Source of the DNA: Singulisphaera sp.
GTDB taxonomy: Bacteria > Planctomycetota > Planctomycetia > Isosphaerales > Isosphaeraceae
Reading direction: 5' to 3'
DNA: 64,000 nucleotides
Assembly (NCBI GenBank): GCA_027451445.1
Contig: DAIDJG010000536.1
Coordinates: 1-64,000, forward strand
Made by a program: the position numbers and the translations under genes. This document shows positions 61,280-64,000 of the stretch, in pieces (positions within the stretch are counted from its first letter, which is position 1; every line of letters starts with the position of its first letter). The notes beneath the pieces are model-generated. The model was not told the origin of the DNA and made no database searches. It worked only from the letters and a program-made list of their open reading frames with translations.

Positions 61280-61873
61280 TCAACCTGCGGGTGCACCACC
61301 CACATTGCGTCGAACGTCGCGCCGGACGGCCTGGAACTGGCGGAGGATCGCCTGTTCGACGGGGTTGTTGTCGTCGGAGGCGATGACGGGTCGGAGGATC
61401 TGGGGCGAAACACGCTCCGCCCGTAACGGACCGTTCTGGGGCTGGTCGGGGCGATCGGCTTTTTCGCGCTCGAGAGTTTCCCAGGCCTCGGCCAGCAGAC
61501 GGCGATCGTGCTCGAGTTGTTCGATCAGGGCCTGCCGTTCGGTTTCCCAGCGTTCGCGCTCGGCGCGGATCCGGCGTTGAAGTTCCTCGATCTCGGTGAC
61601 CCGTTGTTGGGTCTCGGTTGCGCGTTGGCGGACGTCGCGGTCGCGTTGTTCGATTTCGGCCTCGTTCAAGGGTGCGCTTTCCATGCGCTGACGGATCCCT
61701 GTCTCCAGCACCCCGAGGCGTTCCAGCAACGTGGCGCGGAGGCGTTCCAATCCGCTGGCCATCGCGGCCGTTTCTTGTCGTAGCGTCCCGCCCTTCGTTT
61801 CGGCGGGAGTCGCCGTCCGCACGTGGGGAACGGTTTCGCCCGGCATGAAGAGCTCCATAGTTGCTTGGTTCAT
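61280..61873 (-). CDS. Coiled-coil protein 1 of the GTPase cluster
   Basis: 197 residues. Residues about 55-140 are a long coiled coil (LERLGVLETGIRQRMES, then QRVTEIEELQRRIRAERERWETERQALIEQLEH). The C-terminus contains NGPLRAERVSPQILRPVIASDD and QAILRQFQAVRRDVRRNV. No catalytic motif. Sixteen bases separate it from the next upstream gene, consistent with an operon. It may be a scaffold for the DUF4388 and GTPase proteins. Confidence 0.7.
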   Translation of the reverse strand: MNQATMELFMPGETVPHVRTATPAETKGGTLRQETAAMASGLERLRATLLERLGVLETGIRQRMESAPLNEAEIEQRDRDVRQRATETQQRVTEIEELQRRIRAERERWETERQALIEQLEHDRRLLAEAWETLEREKADRPDQPQNGPLRAERVSPQILRPVIASDDNNPVEQAILRQFQAVRRDVRRNVGGAPAG

Positions 61874-61889
61874 CTTAGGTGACCATTAA

Positions 61890-62855
61890 TCAAAGCACGG
61901 GCCCTGTATGGCGCCAGAGCCGCGAGAGCCGGGAAGAGAGCTTGTTCCGATCACGTTCCTCACGTTCTCTATCGTGAATCTCAATGAGATGCTGGCGCAG
62001 CGCGCGGATGCGCTCGTCAACCGAGAGGGTGGCGGTCGCATCCACGGGCGCGGGCGCGGCTGCCGGCGCGGGACGCGATGGCTCTTCGGCCGGTTTCAAG
62101 GACGCGACGGCGAGTTGATTGCGCAACGAGGCGATGGTGTTTTCCGCCTCCAGCCGTTCGCGCTTGTGTTCATCCACCGCCTGGCCGTGCTCGCGACGGA
62201 GTTCGTCGAGCTGGGCCTGAGTGGCCGCGAGTTGCGAACGAAGACGATTGGCGTCGGCCGCTTCGGCCGAACCGCGTACGAGCGTGTGGCAGGTCTCTCG
62301 CAGGCGCCTGTTCTCGGTCTCGAGTGCCTGGTAGGCGGCATCCGGTCCGCCGTCGGGCCGGGCGGCGAGCTTGGCAAGCTCGTCGCGATGGCGCTGGGCC
62401 TCGTCCTCGTACACCTCTCGCTGCGCTTCCCACAAGGCACGGTCCTTCTCGATCGCGCGCCGCTGCGCCTCGAGTTGGTTCCTTGCGGTTTCGAGTTCGA
62501 GCTGAAGCTCCTGGGCCGCGGGGTCACGTCGTTCGACGCGCCGTTCGACCTCGGACACCCAGTTGTTGAGCTGTTCCCACTCGGCGCGGGAAGCGCTCTC
62601 GGCTTCTTCAAAGAGTCGCACCTGTTCCAGCAACAGGGCGATCGATTCATCGCGGCTAGCCAGATCGGCGGACAACTCGTCGATCTTCCGTTCGAGGTGA
62701 AGCGAGTCGGGCACGATGTGTACCGTCGCTTCCCCATCTTGGAACGATTCGACCATGGCCTCGTCACGGAGACGCAGCTCATATTCCAGACGCTCGATCT
62801 CTTCCTGGAGGAGCAACAGGGTCTCGTCGCCGTCCGTAGTCCATTCATCAATCAT
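61890..62855 (-). CDS. Coiled-coil protein 2 of the GTPase cluster
   Basis: 321 residues. Almost entirely coiled coil (about residues 10-235), with a Pro/Ala-rich break (PAEEPSRPAPAAAPAPVDATA) and a short C-terminal helix with a basic end (EREERDRNKLSSRLSRLWRH). No catalytic motif. Located between the DUF4388-receiver gene and coiled-coil protein 1. A structural or scaffold role is likely. Confidence 0.7.
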   Translation of the reverse strand: MIDEWTTDGDETLLLLQEEIERLEYELRLRDEAMVESFQDGEATVHIVPDSLHLERKIDELSADLASRDESIALLLEQVRLFEEAESASRAEWEQLNNWVSEVERRVERRDPAAQELQLELETARNQLEAQRRAIEKDRALWEAQREVYEDEAQRHRDELAKLAARPDGGPDAAYQALETENRRLRETCHTLVRGSAEAADANRLRSQLAATQAQLDELRREHGQAVDEHKRERLEAENTIASLRNQLAVASLKPAEEPSRPAPAAAPAPVDATATLSVDERIRALRQHLIEIHDREREERDRNKLSSRLSRLWRHTGPVL

Positions 62856-62896
62856 GGCCAGTTCCTTACGTGTTCGCTTCGGGATGCGAGGGCCGA

Positions 62897-64000
62897 TTAC
62901 GAAACCGCGGCCAGCTCATCGGCGTTCAGGAGGTGTTTGACGGTCGTTTTGAGATCGGTTTCCGAAACGGGTCGGTGCAAGACTCCGTCCAGGCCCATGG
63001 CGTCGAGCCGGGCCAGCTCGGACTCTTCGTTGATTCCGACGATTCCAATGAATTTGGTGCTCTCTGGTGCCTGCGACCGCATCGAGTGATAGAACGTGTC
63101 GTGCTCGGGCCGGTCGAGCGGCAGGATCACAACATCGAACGTGCTCCGCCGCAGCAGCAACTGCGCCCCGACGCGATCGCGTACGGCCTTCACCTGATAC
63201 CCCTCGCCCTCGGGGCCGAGTGCGCGCTGAGCCAGCAGGCTCGTTTCCGGGTCCTCGTCCAGGACGAGCAGTGACGCATTGATGATCGGACTTCTGCGCT
63301 CGATCATCCCCGCGAGCTCGAGCCCTCGGGCGACCGCGGCGACTTCCGGCAAGCTCAACCCGGCGCGGCTGGCGAGCGTCGCCAGGTCCTGTGTGCCGTC
63401 GAGCATGGTGTGGATCTTCAGTTCCGTCGGCGAGAGCCCCGCACGGTCGAGATTCGCGCCGCGGACGTTTTGACGGGCGAACACCAATCGCTGCCAGACG
63501 TCGAGGTCGGGTGCCTCACACCGCTTGCTCCCTTCCACGGCGAGCGCGGCGAGACTGATCTGCAGCGGAAACGCCTGGAACATCGGCGGGATGACGACCT
63601 TGGTCTCGAAGGCGAACTCGCCCGCGTCGCCAGTCAGGGCGAAGAGCGTGAGTGCCGACGCCTGGAACCGGAGGAGCGCGCGGAGCCGGCGGGGATCCGA
63701 AAGGCTCCGCTCGAGGAGCTTGACGAGACCGCCCATCGAGGGGTCCTGTTGCTCGCTGAGTGTCAGGGCAAGCAGAGGCGCGAGGTCACTGTTCTCAGGC
63801 GGGAGGAACGGCTCGATCCGATCGGGCTGGACCGTGGCCGATACGACCGCCTGGATGCGGCCGCCTGAGAGGAAGAACCGGATGCGGTCGCGTCCCACTT
63901 CCAGGGTAAGGCGGCCCTGGTGCTGGCCGTTGTTCAGGAAGTCGAGCATCCCCCGGAGCGGGAAGACACTGGTCTTGCCTTCGAGCGAGTGTTCGTTGAC
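62897..64000 (-). CDS. DUF4388 and receiver-like protein, 5'-partial
   Basis: The frame runs out of the window: codons upstream of the ATG at 63949 (EHSLEGKTSVFPLRG) are in frame and fit the start of a DUF4388 domain, so the gene begins beyond 64000. DUF4388 continues MLDFLNNGQHQGRLTLEVG, then a helical region with winged-helix-like LSPTELKIHTMLDGTQDLATLASRAGLSLPEVAAVARGLELAGMIE. The C-terminus (ASLLVLDEDPETSLLAQRALG, then FDVVILPLD and GVLHRPVSETDLKTTVKHLL) resembles a receiver domain with the acidic phospho-acceptor site replaced or degenerate. It is the first visible gene of the GTPase run. Confidence 0.7.
   Translation of the reverse strand, partial: VNEHSLEGKTSVFPLRGMLDFLNNGQHQGRLTLEVGRDRIRFFLSGGRIQAVVSATVQPDRIEPFLPPENSDLAPLLALTLSEQQDPSMGGLVKLLERSLSDPRRLRALLRFQASALTLFALTGDAGEFAFETKVVIPPMFQAFPLQISLAALAVEGSKRCEAPDLDVWQRLVFARQNVRGANLDRAGLSPTELKIHTMLDGTQDLATLASRAGLSLPEVAAVARGLELAGMIERRSPIINASLLVLDEDPETSLLAQRALGPEGEGYQVKAVRDRVGAQLLLRRSTFDVVILPLDRPEHDTFYHSMRSQAPESTKFIGIVGINEESELARLDAMGLDGVLHRPVSETDLKTTVKHLLNADELAAVS

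Noticed and set aside
61908-63089. 393-codon plus-strand frame opposite the coiled-coil genes
   Set aside because: It mirrors the coiled-coil gene 2 in antisense and lacks a recognisable motif or ribosome site.

Overview
This 64 kb window reads as chromosomal DNA of a planctomycete, most likely an Isosphaeraceae-type relative. The evidence is the gene content: a cytochrome-C-like CxxCH / DUF1549 / DUF1553 protein next to a DUF1501 protein, an LEPR-XLL leader, SHD1 and DUF4388 domains, small planctomycete-type ORFs, high GC and dispersed inverted repeats. No tool was run. Family names are from recognised motifs.

Layout. Positions 1-16.6 kb are ordinary chromosome: a 5'-cut glycosidase-like gene, HAD hydrolase, xylose-isomerase-like epimerase, a sigma-like protein with an LEPR-XLL leader, a D-threonine-aldolase-like enzyme, two hypothetical proteins around an inverted repeat, a DksA-type zinc finger protein, an HtrA protease, trpD, an acetyltransferase, a rhomboid protease and a STAS protein. 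From 16,881 to 35,811 lies an 18.9 kb integrative element inserted in tRNA-His(GTG), bounded by a perfect 47-bp direct repeat. Its left half, mostly on the minus strand, carries integrase, primase-helicase and small DNA-binding proteins. Its right half, on the plus strand, carries small zinc-ribbon proteins and a phage-tail-like module (tape measure, tail completion, large tail hub-like protein) plus a terminase-small-like protein. I see no capsid, portal, large terminase or lysis gene.

From 36 to 58 kb the chromosome resumes: an ECF sigma/anti-sigma pair, an SHD1-YHYH-PEBP fusion, a TadE/TadE/TadG-like pilus cluster, a PepSY-like triple-repeat protein, a primary-like sigma-70 factor, a candidate structured RNA with a strong terminator, an alkaline-phosphatase-fold membrane enzyme, a HemD-like protein, and the DUF1549/DUF1553 + DUF1501 pair.

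The last 5.7 kb is a minus-strand gene run entering from beyond the window: DUF4388 plus receiver-like protein, two coiled-coil proteins, a formylglycine-generating-enzyme-fold protein, a zinc-ribbon double-GTPase-type NTPase and a short GAP1-N2-like protein. This looks like a GTPase-centred system of the kind predicted to act in biological conflict or signalling.

The two observations I rate highest are this GTPase operon and the integrase of the tRNA-His element. The attachment core lies inside the integrase reading frame, so integration replaces a 78-residue C-terminal tail with two residues. The detached tail still sits, in frame, at the far end of the element.
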